Assembly: GCA_964019695.1 (NCBI GenBank)
Contig: OZ026525.1
Span: 70,167,753-70,231,752 of the forward strand
Reading direction: 5' to 3'
Source of the DNA: Loripinus fragilis
Lineage: Eukaryota; Mollusca; Bivalvia; Lucinida; Lucinidae
DNA length: 64,000 bases
Under the pieces are notes generated by a model, which saw only the letters and a list, made by a program, of their open reading frames with translations, had not been told where the DNA came from and ran no database searches. The position numbers and the translations under genes are program-made. Shown here one piece after another: positions 14,373 through 25,921 of the stretch (position 1 is its first letter; each line of letters opens with the position of its first letter).

Positions 14373-14740
14373 TTTGCCATAACCATCGAGGCTGGTGTCT
14401 TAGTCTGAAGCTTCATGTAATTGAAAAACTTGCGCATGTAGGGGTAGGCATTGTAAGCTTATGTATTTATTTTCTGCGTTCCTTTATCCCTTATAAATGT
14501 CAAAATGTCCTAGTTTGCAGGTGTATAAATTAATTCTATAATGTTACATATTTCAATTTGCCATAACCATCGGGGCTGCTGTCTTACTCTAAAGCTTCAT
14601 GTAATTGAAAATTCTGCGCATGTAGGGGTAGGCATTGTAAGCTTATGTATTTATTTCCTGTTTTCCTTTATCCCTTATAAATGTCAAAAATGTCCTCGTT
14701 TGCGCGTGTTTAAACTAATTCTAAATTAATATTACATATT
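14373..14740 (+). repeat. two-copy tandem repeat, 184-bp unit
   Basis: TTTGCCATAACCATCG begins at 14373 and again at 14557, and the 184-bp units match over nearly their whole length (TGTAGGGGTAGGCATTGTAA and TTTATCCCTTATAAATGTC in both). The preceding 13952-14372 shows nothing recognisable. Confidence 0.85.
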
Positions 14741-14769
14741 TCACACTTACATATAATGAAATGGTTTAA

Positions 14770-16085
14770 ATCTTGATCTCAGAGTAAGAAAGACAGCAAA
14801 GATGAGGAATCGATACGATCAAGTACCACACCTGACCCAGGATACCACATGGGAAAGTGACAAAAACACAATTAAGCATCACAAGCAAGAGCCAAAATAT
14901 CAGCCCTTTCCCAGCAGGTGACCACAACTGACCACAACGCAGCAATGAACAGACATGAAAGCATGACAAACACAAGACATAAATAACACAAATGATCCAC
15001 AAAAGAAGTAACTCCTTGGAACGGTCAGTAAAAATATTTTACTTGAGGGCTTAAATCGGTTTCACGGTGCCAACCTCAATGGCCTTGTTTAAGAAGTTCA
15101 GATGTTGATCAAGACACATAGATGTTTGATTTACATGGATTACCCCTAACTTATCCATGCAGCATCTCCTAGAACATATAAATCAAGATATAAAAAAGAG
15201 ATAAATCAAAGATAAGGACTCAACAGTTTATAAATTAAATACTAGAGCAAAAGAAATCCAACAGGCAAACCCCCGCAGCCCTGACAACAGCCAAAGCATC
15301 AGGCCCCAATCATCTCATCAATAGATAAGTCTTTAAGTCAGAACCATCATAGAGTCTGAAGACAGACCCACAGGCGTGCAATTAATGAGGAAAGCAAAGT
15401 TGCCAACCATGGTTTGGTTGACCACCAAGCATGCAGTCTGTTGCAATACATAAATGATATAGCCAATCTCTTTATAATGGGAAATTATTTTAATAAATTG
15501 CGCTGAATAAGTATGAAAGCCAACAATCTTTATCAATCTATACACCAAGTCACCACAGAACTAAGGTTCCGAAAGTCCATGGCACAAGAAAGATCTAAGT
15601 CCAACGTGAAATTTAGATATCAAATCATAGTATCGTCTATAACATTTAGAAAAGGTTTTGTGAAGTTTATGATACTGATGACCTTGTTTAAGACGTTTCT
15701 GAGTTAACAATTTATTGTGAGTGTTGAAGTCAGCAACATAACTAGATGCTCTAGCAAAACTAATGAGTTGAGAGATATTTACTCCATAGGATGTGGAGCG
15801 AGGAACATCACCATCTAAAAATGGGAAATTATCAATTTCAAATTCAAAATAGTCGTGTTTATAATTAAGTTTAGTGGTAAAACTATCATTCGAAATGGAC
15901 AAATATGCAAGTCTAAAAACGCAGCTTCGGTATCAGTGGTATAAGCTTTATTAAGTTGGAGCTCTGAAGGGTATATTTGACTTACCATATTGTCAAAATA
16001 AACATTATTAATGTTTAAAATAGCATCCAAATATCTGGATGTAGTGTTAAAAGTGTCAACAATATCAGCCTGCTTATCATCTGAA
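14770..16085 (-). pseudogene. reverse-transcriptase retroelement relic, copy 1 (5' truncated, Penelope-like type)
   Basis: Reading the minus strand, similarity starts at a degraded polymerase motif C (YLDA instead of YLDD, near 16026). It continues through QIYPSELQLNKA, DTEAAFLDLHI, NFPFLDGDVPRSTSYGV and QLISFARASSYV, and ends with FNCTPVG at about 15370. Frameshifts break it into several frames. A 3' non-coding tail of about 550 bp follows, with words shared by the copies at 16.1, 21.6 and 46.2 kb (GATCAGGAATCGATAC on the + strand). The motif order and YLDD-type centre fit the Penelope-like group in my judgement; classification would need a tree. The copy lacks the N-terminal RT half and is inactive. 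Confidence 0.75.
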
Positions 16086-16096
16086 AAAAGATATCA

Positions 16097-17092
16097 TAAA
16101 AGTAAGTAATGGTGCAAAGATCAGGAATCGATACAATCAAGTACCACACCTGACCCAGGATACCAATGGGAAAGTGACAAACTCACAGAAGGCACCACAA
16201 ACGAGAGCCAAGAGGTCAGCCCTTTCCCAGCAGGTGACAACAAAGCACATATAAACAGACGTGCACAAAACATAGCAAACACAAGACAGAACAAAAACAT
16301 AAAAGATCCACAAAAGAAGTACCGCCTTGGAACGGTCAGTAAAATATTTTACTGGAGGGCTTAAACCGGTTTAACGGCGCCAACCTCACCCTTAATTCAG
16401 ATGTGGATCAAGACACATAGATATTTGGTTTGCATGAAAGACCCCTAACTTATCAATGCATCATCTCCTAAAACAAATAAATCAAGATATAGCAAGGAGA
16501 TAAAGCAAGGATAAGGACTCAACAGTAAATTAAACTGAATACCGGAGCAAAAGAAATCCAACAGGTAAACCCCGGTGGGCCCGACAAACAGCCAAAGCAT
16601 CAGGCCCCTACCATCTCATCAATAGATAAGTCTTTAAGTCGGAACCATCATAGAGTCTGAAGTCCGACCCACCGGCGTGCAATTAAAGAGGAAAGCAAAG
16701 TTGCCAACCCTGATTGGGTTGACTACCAAGCATGCAGTCTGTTGCAATACATTAATGTTATAGCCAATCTTTTTATAATGGGAAATTATTTTGATGAACT
16801 GCGCTGAAAAATTATTAGAGCCAACAATCTTCTTCAACTTATACACCAAGTCACCATAGAAATCAGGTTCCGAAAGTCCTTGGCGCAAGAGAGATTTAAG
16901 TCCAACTTGGAATTTAGAAATCAAATCATAGTATCGTCTATAAAATTTTGAAAATGTTTTGCGAAGTTTATGATACCGATAGCCTTGTTTAAGAAGTTTC
17001 TGAGTTAACAATTTATTGCGAGTGTTGAAGTCAGCAACATAGCTAGATGCTCTAGCAAAACGAATGAGTTGAGAGATATAGACTCCAGTCCC
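16097..17092 (-). pseudogene. reverse-transcriptase relic, copy 2, head to tail with copy 1
   Basis: The coding part (about 17092 down to 16634) keeps an open frame over ISQLIRFARASSYVADFN, LLTQKLLKQGYRYHKLRKTF, FYGDLVYKLKKIVG and CLVVNPIRVGNFAF. The 3' tail ends at about 16097 with the same GATCAGGAATCGATAC-type terminus as copy 1. Its 3' end lies only about 12 bp from the truncated 5' end of copy 1, so the two are in direct head-to-tail order. The 5' truncation is abrupt just before the GVYISQL motif. Everything upstream, including the catalytic centre, is gone. Confidence 0.78.
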
Positions 17093-18452
17093 TCTCATAG
17101 CAAAACAAGAATAGATCGACAACCAGAGTGGTACAATAAGGGCCCATAGGAGTCACAACTACTTGGTAAACAGTATACCATTATAAACTCCATATATAAC
17201 ATTTTTATGACATTCTACTGTGTTAAAATAGAAAAAAAAGTCATTTCAAAAATGAGAAACCAGAATCACTGTCAGAACAATACTCCTTCATGCTCTGTTG
17301 GCGGGTCAGATTTTTCTTTTCATTATCTCTTTGATTTCCATTCAGTTTTCTTTTATTTCTCTCTCTCTCTCTCCTTTGTTTTTTTTCTTTTTTGTTGTAA
17401 ATAATATCTCTCACAGCCTCTCTATCCGAGGGATGTGTGGAGGTGTATATATTTTAAATACTGTGGAACCTCAGTGGCTCGAACATAGATGGCTCATAAT
17501 ATATTCTTACTGATTGGAGCCATTTCTTTAGTCTCTAGAGGCCTGTTCATATTGAAACTGGATCTGAAGTTTAATAATATAAATCATACAAATATCTCTG
17601 GAAGTAACTGTTTTTAAGGTTCTGGAGAGTCTCGAGCTATTGAAGTTCTACTACATTTTGAGACGCAAGATTGACGGATGAATATATGTGTATATGTATA
17701 TATTTATGTTAAAAATTGTAGTTTTTAAGGTGTGAGAGGTGGATGGTCCTCCCCGACCCCCTACACACCAAATGGACGGGGCAATTAAAACAACAACACT
17801 GAAAAAAAAGAATCCCAACTACTTGTCTATACAACTTGGTGCCAAAACGATTAAAATGTTGTCCAACAAAAGGTCAGCGCATCACATACATTTTGACAAG
17901 ACCATGCATGATATTTTTTAGGTTTTTCCGAAGTAAAAAATGCGTTTCTGTCGTTACATGCAAGGTAAGGAGAGCTTTCTCTATTGAAGTTTTTTTTTAA
18001 TTATGAGGTAAAGTAGTGTAATTATATAAAGAGTAGAGAACAAATGTATCACTGCACAATTGATATTGTAACGTATGTTACAATATGAAAACGATTTTCT
18101 CACTTAGATATAATATGAATTAATGATAATTAGTAATATTTTGTTTAGTTACAGATAAATCCTAAGACGAAAATGGTTTAGTTTACAATACTTAGTTTTA
18201 TATAAACAAAATAAGTATCATAGATAACTAGCTGTCACGTATAAAAGCAATATTTTTGACCCAGGCATTAAAAGGATAAGAAATGTATGCATTCTTGCAA
18301 AACAACAATTCTACTTTTTTTATTGGGGGTGAATACTTTCTTTAGGCAGAAAATTTTCAAAGTAAGATGTTATTGAAAATGAGCATACATTTAAATGCGG
18401 TAACATTGCCAATATACATAAAACATCTGTGTTTAATTCCCAACTATATTTA
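17093..18452. other. unannotated, with a pyrimidine-rich tract
   Basis: No gene seen. A TC-rich tract lies at about 17338-17398 (CTCTCTCTCTCTC within T-rich DNA). At about 17462 GGAACCTCAGTGGCTCGAAC resembles the end of a pogo-type MITE, but no partner end was found. Confidence 0.45.
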
Positions 18453-18625
18453 AGAAATAGATCAGCTCCAGTTTTGAATTGTTGAGTAATAATTTACTGT
18501 TTGGAGGTCAGTTTTAAAAAAGATCAAATCACAAGCGCGCAGCGCGAGTGATTTATCTTCGTACAACTGACCGACAAACAGTGAATTATTACTCAACAAT
18601 TCACTGCTGGGGCTGATCTATTTCG
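18453..18625. repeat. palindrome with GC-rich centre
   Basis: AGAAATAGATCAGC at the left and GCTGATCTATTTCG at the right are inverted, as are TTGTTGAGTAATAATTTACTG and its partner farther in. The centre near 18540 is GCGCGCAGCGCG. The structure runs straight into the repeat at 18601-18914 and is probably its left part. Confidence 0.65.
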
Positions 18626-18914
18626 ATTCTAATACACAGTAATCGACGAAAACACATTCAAAGTCTTCAGCTTCTTCCAACTTTCCGCCATTGTACTGAA
18701 GAACTCCCGCCAATACTAAGACTACGTCGCATACGTTTACATGTAATTGTAACTTCTTTCAAGCGTAAAAACGACGTTACACCGTCTAACGCCATGAATG
18801 ACGTCATTTTCCAGTGGCGTCAGCTATCACACACTTTAGCTGTGAAGTATTGTCCGATATATCACAGTTTGTTACCGTTGGCTCTATAAGCGAGGTGTTT
18901 TAGAATAAACATTT
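18601..18914 (+). repeat. dispersed repeat family G, copy 1
   Basis: About 310 bp, highly similar to 50680-51018 in the same orientation. Shared words include GTCTTCAGCTTCTTCCAAC, TGAAGAACTCCCGCCAATAC, AAAACGACGTTACACCGTCT and GCCATGAATGACGTCATTT. No open frame or TIR pair is clear on its own. Confidence 0.75.
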
Positions 18915-19749
18915 ATGCTTTCTGATTATCAGGAATATCTTTTAGAATAATTTAGTTAACTCTTTAAAGAGAAAACACATATCAAAATTATGTACGGCTT
19001 TCTATATTGTGTTAAACATTTTGACCCTACCCCTGCCCTACATCTCCTTGTTTACACGATTTCTTCACAGGTTGCCAGATTGACAACAATGCCTATTGAT
19101 TCCATCATAGTATTACAAATGCATACACAATGGTATATAACAACCTTGGTACCTAGGGGAGTGCATCAAAACTTTTTGAGGGTCTCACCTTATATATCAA
19201 TTCTTTACTAAATAGATAGAACCTGATTTCCATTCTTGAGCAGATGAAGTAACCGAACCACGCCCAGATTTGAATACTGAAGTTGCCGCCTTAACAGTGA
19301 CTGAATAGCTCTATAATATGTCGGATCCAAAAAAACGTCAGAGTGCTATCATACTGTCACAATTGTGGGAAAAGTAAACAATATGAAAACTAGGCAATAT
19401 TGCAAAGGTTTTTAATTTTGTTTATTTACCTTTGAATAATCATACGTTACCCCTTTCAAGGCCGTCGTCGGCGGTCCGGCCGGTCCGGCTATGCCGGACC
19501 ACTTTTTTTGCCCGAAATGGTTTTAGCCGGACCACATTTTTGGCCAAATATGTTTTTTGCAGGGTCGTTTTCTCACGTTTCTTCTAGACCTTCTTTAATG
19601 ATCTATTTTTCGTTGATCAAAAATTAATAATTAAATGATAACTGAAGCGTGCGTTGGTCAATATTTCGGCTGCCTTAGGGTGTGAAAACAGTGGTTAAAC
19701 AAACACAACTAAGAAAATGACACCTGTTTTAAGACAGTAATCATAATCG
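18915..19749. other. unannotated, with a GC-rich palindromic patch
   Basis: No gene supported. Near 19465-19505, GGTCCGGC and GCCGGACC alternate as a short inverted repeat in an otherwise AT-rich region, a remnant of an unidentified repeat. Confidence 0.4.
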
Positions 19750-19984
19750 AGCCGCGATGCGACAAAACCTATCTTCGGGGTGTTCGACAAAGCCAGGTTC
19801 AAACCAGTCTCCTCAGTTACAGAGACTTGCTAGAGAATTAAAATTTCGCTCATAATAATTCTAAATATAATACTTTACCATAAGCGTATAACAAAGGAGC
19901 TGATCAGACTGCGCGGATGCGCAGGCTGGTCTGCGCCTTTGTTGTTTGCAAACCCCCGAAGACAGGTTTTCTCACGTCGAGGCG
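19750..19984 (-). mobile_element. MITE family E, copy 1
   Basis: TIR words AAAACCTATCTTCGGGG at the left and CCCCGAAGACAGGTTTTCTC at the right. The central hairpin contains CTGATCAGACTGCGCGGAT, as in family D but inside different ends. The inverted copy is at 48634-48876. Confidence 0.75.
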
Positions 19985-20249
19985 CAATCAAAGGATTATC
20001 CTTTGAAGGGAGTTTTTAATTATAGTCAATACGACCGATCTCTATGATCTGTGAAGGAACAGAAAAAATATACACTTGAAGGGTTTTCGCTTTGTGCTTT
20101 GTGCTTTACAGGCACAATACCCTCATCGTCTGCTCAGCGAAGACGGATAATCAGACAGCTTAAAGGCACAGCCTGATTTTAGACTTCTCTTGGCGCACAA
20201 CTATTATACAGAACCATGCATATAGGCAAAAATACATGTAGTTAAGCGT

Positions 20250-20490
20250 GAAATTGTGAATATTTTCTCATCAATCAGTTTGAACATTCGTTTTGAGTGC
20301 GAACAACAACCGTCTCATGAAGACGGTTCTTTTGTGTGCCCACAGCTTAACTTTCGGTTGAAAATTTTAGCATTTGTTTTGGGTTCTCACAAAAAACGCC
20401 TTAATGAGACTGTATTTTTGAGTACCCATGACATATGTTTTGATTGAGAAATAGGGAAAATATTTTTTATTACACACTCTTATCTCAGAG
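20250..20490 (+). repeat. MITE family F, copy
   Basis: Contains AACCGTCTCATGAAGACGG, AGACTGTATTTTTGAGTACC, ATATGTTTTGATTGAGAAAT and a terminal ACACTCTTATCTCAGAGGCC. It corresponds to copies at 56520-56680 and 62640-62795. Confidence 0.6.
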
Positions 20491-20544
20491 GCCTGAGAAT
20501 GCTGTGACCTGGTTAATATGTATATACTGTTACATGTACGTAAA

Positions 20545-20655
20545 TCAATGAAAAGAATTTAAAAAAAAAGACAAAAAAGAAAAAAAAAGCAATAAATAAA
20601 AAATAAGATAAAAAGAAAATGAACAAAACAAAACGAACAAACGAAAAAAACTACA
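20545..20655. repeat. A-rich low-complexity tract
   Basis: Over 100 bases of A-dominated sequence with scattered G, T and C, not a clean poly(A) tail. No retroelement 3' end was identified directly upstream. Confidence 0.8.
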
Positions 20656-20705
20656 GCGAGGATATCTGTATCAGATTTAACTGTTACTTTAAATTTTGAA
20701 GAATC

Positions 20706-20945
20706 AGTTAACTTTGATGCCACCGCCTGATAAGCCTGGGTCCAGGCGTCAATATTTTGGCATTTTTTTTCTAATGCTAATATTCTAAAAAAATATGAGA
20801 ATAAAAATATACCACATCAAAGGTATCGGTTGTACGTTATTGATTTCGATTAATATTGTCATTTATGACCAAGGAATGGAAAAATAAAAAAGAAGAAAAA
20901 ATGATCAGGCTGGAACCCAGGCTACCGCCTGATGAGATCCATCGA
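20706..20945. repeat. inverted repeat with CCTGGGTCCAGGC-type arms
   Basis: CCGCCTGATAAGCCTGGGT at about 20722 and the complement of CCAGGCTACCGCCTGATGAG at about 20920 form imperfect arms flanking about 170 bp of AT-rich DNA. Probably a MITE. From 20946 to 21597 there is a C-rich patch near 21136-21178 and nothing else recognisable. Confidence 0.5.
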
Positions 20946-21597
20946 GGGGTCGAAATAGTTGTTGATATTTTGGTAGTTGTGGGAGGGGGTGGCAGTCGAA
21001 AGAGGCTGTGGTAGGCATTTGAAAAATAGCTTTTATGCCTGTAGAATAAGCTGAGGTTCACAAGCGAAAATAGTCTCAAAGTGAAACAGAGTCGCTTTTT
21101 TAGTCATCTTGAATTACAAAATTTTCTTGGAGGAGGTCCCCCAAACCCCCCTTATGTCCCCTCATCCTCCCCCCCCCTCGTGCCATCCGCACTCGGTGAA
21201 CACCAACGGTGTTCAATGGCCGTACCACTTTCTAAAAGCCGACGACGGCCCTGCCTTTGTTTACTGGAACCCTCTAAACGCGGTATTTCATCAGTGGCTT
21301 CACTGTATGCTAACTTTAAAAATAAAATATAAGCTTCAGGGACTGAACTACATAATTATTTTGTGTCTATTGTTAATAGTCAATCCCCCCTACACCTTAA
21401 ATATATATATTTGTCAATCTCATCCTTATTGTATAAAAAAATGTTTATTAATATCATCAAACATTGGCACTGTTGTGAAGTCATGATTTAAAAGTATCAT
21501 ACCAATCCCTCTAGTGGGACTCGGCCTGTCCTGTTTTGTATATGCTAAGACCATTATACTACCGAAGAGCAGCATTATGACTCATAATGCGACATAG

Positions 21598-22636
21598 AGA
21601 AAGTAAGTAAGGGTGCAAAGATCAGGAGTCGATACAATCAAGTACCACACCCGACCCAGGATACCAATGGGAAAGTTACAAACTCACAGTTAGACACCAC
21701 AAACGAGAGCCAAGAGGTCAGCCCTTTCCCAGCAGGTGACCACAAAGCACATATAAACGGACGCGCACAAAGACATAGCAAACATAAGACAGAACAAAAA
21801 CATAAAAGATCCACAAAAGAAGTACCGCCTTGGAACGGTCAGTAAAATATTTTACTGGAGGGCTTAAACCGGTTTAACGACGCGCCAACCTCACCGATAA
21901 TTCAGATGTGGATCAAGACACATAGCTATTTGGTTTGCATGACATACCCCTAACTTATCAATGCATCATCTCCTAAAACATATAAATCAAAATATAACAA
22001 AGAGATAAAGCAAAGATAAGGACTCAACAGTAAATAAAACTGAATACCGGAGCAAAAGAAATCCAACAGGTAAACCCCAGTGGGCCCGACAAACAGCCAA
22101 AGCATCAGGCCCCTACCATCTCACAAATAGATAAGTCTTTAAGTCGGAACCATCATAGAGTCTGAAGTCCGACCCACCGGCGTGCAATTAAAGAGGAAAT
22201 CAAAGTTGCAAACCGTGATTGAGTTGACCACCAAGCATGCAGTCTGTTGCAATACATTAATGTTATAGCCAATCTTTTTATAATAGGAAATTATTTTGAT
22301 GAACTGCGCTGAAAAATTACTAGAGCCAACAATCTTCTTCAATTTATACACCAAGTCACCATAGTAATCAGGTTCCGAAAGTCCTTGGCGCAAAAGAGAT
22401 TTAAGTCCAACTTGGAATTTAGAAATCAAATCATTGTATCGTCTATAAAGTTTTGAAAATGTTTTGCGAAGTTTATGATACCGATAGCCTTGTTTAAGAA
22501 GTTTCTGAGTTAACAATTTATTGCGAGTGTTGAAGTCAGCAACCATGCTAGATGCTCTAGCAAAACGAATGAGTTGAGAAATATAGACTCCATAGGATGT
22601 AGAACGAGGAACATCAACACGCAAATTCGATAAATA
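21598..22636 (-). pseudogene. reverse-transcriptase relic, copy 3
   Basis: An open frame (about 22636 down to 22139) carries VDVPRSTSYGVYISQLIRFA, ASSMVADFNTRNKLL, KQGYRYHKLRKTFSKLYRR, FYGDLVYKLKK-type motifs (here YYGDLVYKLKKIVG) and CTPVGRTSDSMM. The 3' tail (about 21598-22130) is nearly identical to that of copy 2, so the two are recent relatives. The 5' end is truncated just upstream of the GDVPR motif and joins unrelated sequence. The RT catalytic region is absent. Confidence 0.78.
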
Positions 22637-22659
22637 ATTGATATCCCACGCCAAATTTT

Positions 22660-23263
22660 TTTTTCGTGGAAATTAGGGCAATAACTCATGTTAATCTAAG
22701 GATTTTCTAATAAATATTCATGTGCAGCAGAATGAATATTCATGTGCATCGCCAAAAAGTCATTGATATTTAGGCAATCAAAGGGCAACAACTTCTCAAC
22801 ACCCATGTCATCCTCATGAAACTTCACATGCATATACGCAAATTATGGTTATATATACATTTTATGAAATTCTTTCTATTGTTTGCTAATTTATGGCTGA
22901 GGACAGGAAACCTCATTGATATTCTGAAAGCCAAAGGGCAATAACTCTTCTATTGGCTAGTAAAGCCTGGCGAAACTTCGAGTACATTGTCATATTACCG
23001 TCACATATACTCAAAATAATATACATGAAATGTTACCAATTGCTTACTTAGTTATGGCTGAGGACGGAATTATTTATCTAAGTTTAAGCAATCAAAGGGC
23101 AATAACTCCTCTGGTACTTAGGATATCCAGTCAAAACTGCATGTGCATAGCCACACATTGGTCATATATACTCCATTGCTTACTAAGTTATAGCTGAGGA
23201 TGGAAAAATATTAAAATATAGGCAATCAAAGGGCAATAACTCCTCTATAACAACAAAATGTTC
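22660..23263. repeat. degenerate tandem array marked by AAAGGGCAATAACTC
   Basis: The word AAAGGGCAATAACTC or a close variant recurs at about 22672, 22785, 22930, 23090 and 23225, usually preceded by GCAATC and followed by CTCT. Spacing is about 110-160 bp. The units share TTATGGCTGAGGA. The motif is one I associate with bivalve non-coding repeats. Confidence 0.7.
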
Positions 23264-24983
23264 ATATATGAGTCAATGTCAAAATTCGTCAAATTTTGAA
23301 AGAAGTAATAGGAAAAATATGAATTAAATAAAATGATACTCTTTTTTCGTGAAAGTAACAAGTTGTTTCTGAAAATACTATAAAAAGGGAAAAGTAACCT
23401 TAACAGCCAATCAGATCCTCATAATTAAGTTTCAAAGATCACATGACCAGATAAAATGTCAATACCGTAACAAACTTTAATTCCTGTTTTTTCTTCAAAT
23501 CTCGGCATGGATATTTATTTTGTTGCATTGGATAAGTTCAATAAATCATGTGTTTAATTGTGTGAAAGGTAAAATTTGAACAAAATGATTTTTTATGACA
23601 ATGAGCAAACGTAAAATGCAATTTTTTATCTTTTAAGTGATTTTGCATACTATTTTCTCAGTATTTTGTTTAAAAACCACATTTCTAGAAAATTACAATG
23701 CTTTGGTATGATTGTAATCAACCAAAGGAATTGATCAGGTACTTAAAATCTACATATTGTCTCTGTCTGATATACTTTTTTCCCCAAAATATCACTGTTA
23801 CGGTACTTGACAAAAATGTTACGGTATTGACAATTAAAGAACATATGCTAGCGTAATTCTTCTGTTTTAGATTTGGTGTAGAGCACTGTTGACCAGATTG
23901 CGATGTTAATACTCTTGACACATGTGCACAGAAAGAATTTCGGAATATATGGTAGATTGCATTTATTTCAAAATACCGTTACGGTATTGACAAATCCTGC
24001 CTGAAAACAAAACAATATGTCAATACCGTAACAAACTGTTTATACTTAAATTCATCATTCAATTTGTGTTTGTGCTTCTGTTTGAATTTGATAAAGCATT
24101 CTCATCATAAATTCACTTAATAAACTTGATTAAGATTAATATCTTTGCATTCAAAACTGTACTTTTTTGACAGCATATGTCAAAACCGTAACAAGATGTG
24201 TCAATACTGCAACATTTTCATTGTTACGGTATTGACTGTTACGGTATTGACATATTCTACATATTTTTTTACCTAAAATAATGATTACTCCCTAAAACAT
24301 CGCAACAAGAGTGATTTTTTGTTGAGAAATTTTATTTGGTCAAGATGTTAAAACCAGAAATTTTTTATCCAATTCCATTGTCCATTTTTGTGTTACGGTC
24401 ATTTGACACAAAAAAGATATACTATGAAAAATTTCACTCACCAAAACAGTATTTTCTTTTGCCAATTCTGTAGTTGCTTTACAAAACACATGTATTCTTA
24501 GTAAACATAAAGTGCCAAATTAGTATGACAGAAAACCAGATTCAGCACCATTAGGGATCCCGTATTATTTTTGCAATTTATCAAGTGTTACGGTCTTGAC
24601 ATAAAAGCTTGGGACAGAGGTTTTTTGGCAAAAAAATGCAATAAATGTAACGAAAAATCACATATTGAAACCTCCTACATTTACTTTGATAATGCTTTTA
24701 TCGATACAGCCAGTTAAAATTCTTGAGAAAATAACAGCTTTTTTTTATAATTCTTGTCGAAAGTTCAATTTTTTCCGTCGGACGGGCAAAAATGCAAAAA
24801 AATGGGGTTTTAATCCAATAAAAAATTTATTTACACACCAATATTTTTCAGTTTTATTAGCTAGCCTTTATAAGTATGATCAGTAGTATTGTGTAAAGAA
24901 AAAAATACATGATCACATCAGCGGTTTTCATAAGATATGAAACGGACAAGAATTTTGACGAATTTTGACAATGACTCATATAT
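23264..24983. mobile_element. 1.7-kb TIR element carrying eleven copies of GTTACGGTATTGAC
   Basis: ATATATGAGTCAATGTCAAA at the left pairs with the complement of the right end (ATATATGAGTCATTGTCAAA), and both continue into ATTCGTCAAA. Inside, the 14-mer GTTACGGTATTGAC or a close variant occurs eleven times: complemented at 23458, 24019, 24179 and 24200, and direct at 23797, 23818, 23978, 24222, 24238, 24392 and 24587. No coding frame is credible. The motif is absent from the rest of the window as far as I can see. Confidence 0.7.
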
Positions 24984-24987
24984 ATTC

Positions 24988-25164
24988 AGTATAAGTTTCC
25001 CGAAATTCCATCCCTTTATTACCTAGGTATGAATATATAAGCTTATGCTTTTGATATGCCCTGGGCCATTTCTCTGGTGCTATCATATTCATGTATTGGT
25101 GTTCACCAAACACGAAATGAACATCGCACTGGGTTGGCCCTGGCATAGAATGATATAACGCCAT
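24988..25164 (-). other. coding-like fragment, unidentified
   Basis: A minus-strand frame from about 25164 to 24988 reads like a structured protein (words PGPTQCDVHFVFGEHQYMN, PEKWPRAYQKHKLIY and SYLGNKGMEF). Its start lies in repeat family C, so the ATG is probably borrowed. I do not recognise a family, and there is no convincing acceptor or donor. It could be an internal exon relic or a transposon ORF fragment. Confidence 0.25.
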
Positions 25165-25436
25165 GCATTAAATTAATAAACTACTAGTGGTTTACAGTTT
25201 TGTATCGTTATGCAACATATAATATTATAATGACAAAATCCTAACGTTTTCACACCAAAATCGCGATTATAAATTAATTTAGTGTTATATGTTAGATATA
25301 ATCTAACATTATGAAGTTTATTAAACTTGTTGCGAAATAGCGACGAAGAACCCGGCAAGCATCGCATTGGATCTCTTTTCCTCAAATCGTTTAATAATAA
25401 AATTCAATAAAACATGAGCACTCATGTTAGATTCTC
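25140..25436 (-). repeat. dispersed repeat family C, copy 2 (inverted)
   Basis: On the minus strand it shows the same landmarks as the 4.2-kb copy: CATGAGTGCTCATGTTTTA, GATCCAATGCGATGCTTGCC, TTCGTCGCTATTTCGCAACA and CCACTAGT-type words near the end. Confidence 0.65.
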
Positions 25437-25921
25437 TATCACACTGACACAGATAATGACTGCAAGGGTTCTCCCCAGTAGACATATGACGCCGAAACAA
25501 CTTCAATGCGACGTCATTCACATTTACGTTGATATAACGCTGTTTCAGGCTGTGTGTCTGCATGGAATCATTCATATAGGGTTCATACGCGTCAGGGGAT
25601 TTTTTTTCTTTGTGTGACCCTCTGCTTAAATTGTTCAAATTGGATAATAAAAGATTTAAGTGTCGTTGTACTTGCTGCTAATTTCAATGCATGTACATTT
25701 AAAACATACAGTGAGCCATTTTAGTTACGCACCACTTATAAAATGTTAAATTTCTCGGAAAAGAAATATCATATTTTATTCTGAGACTACCAGCGTAAAG
25801 CGCATCTATATTTGCATTAACCATTAAAATCTTACTGTGATCAGATCAGAAACAAATAAGAAAATACATCTTGAAGTGCACTACCCTCAAAGCGCCATTC
25901 CACATTGCATTATTTCGAATG

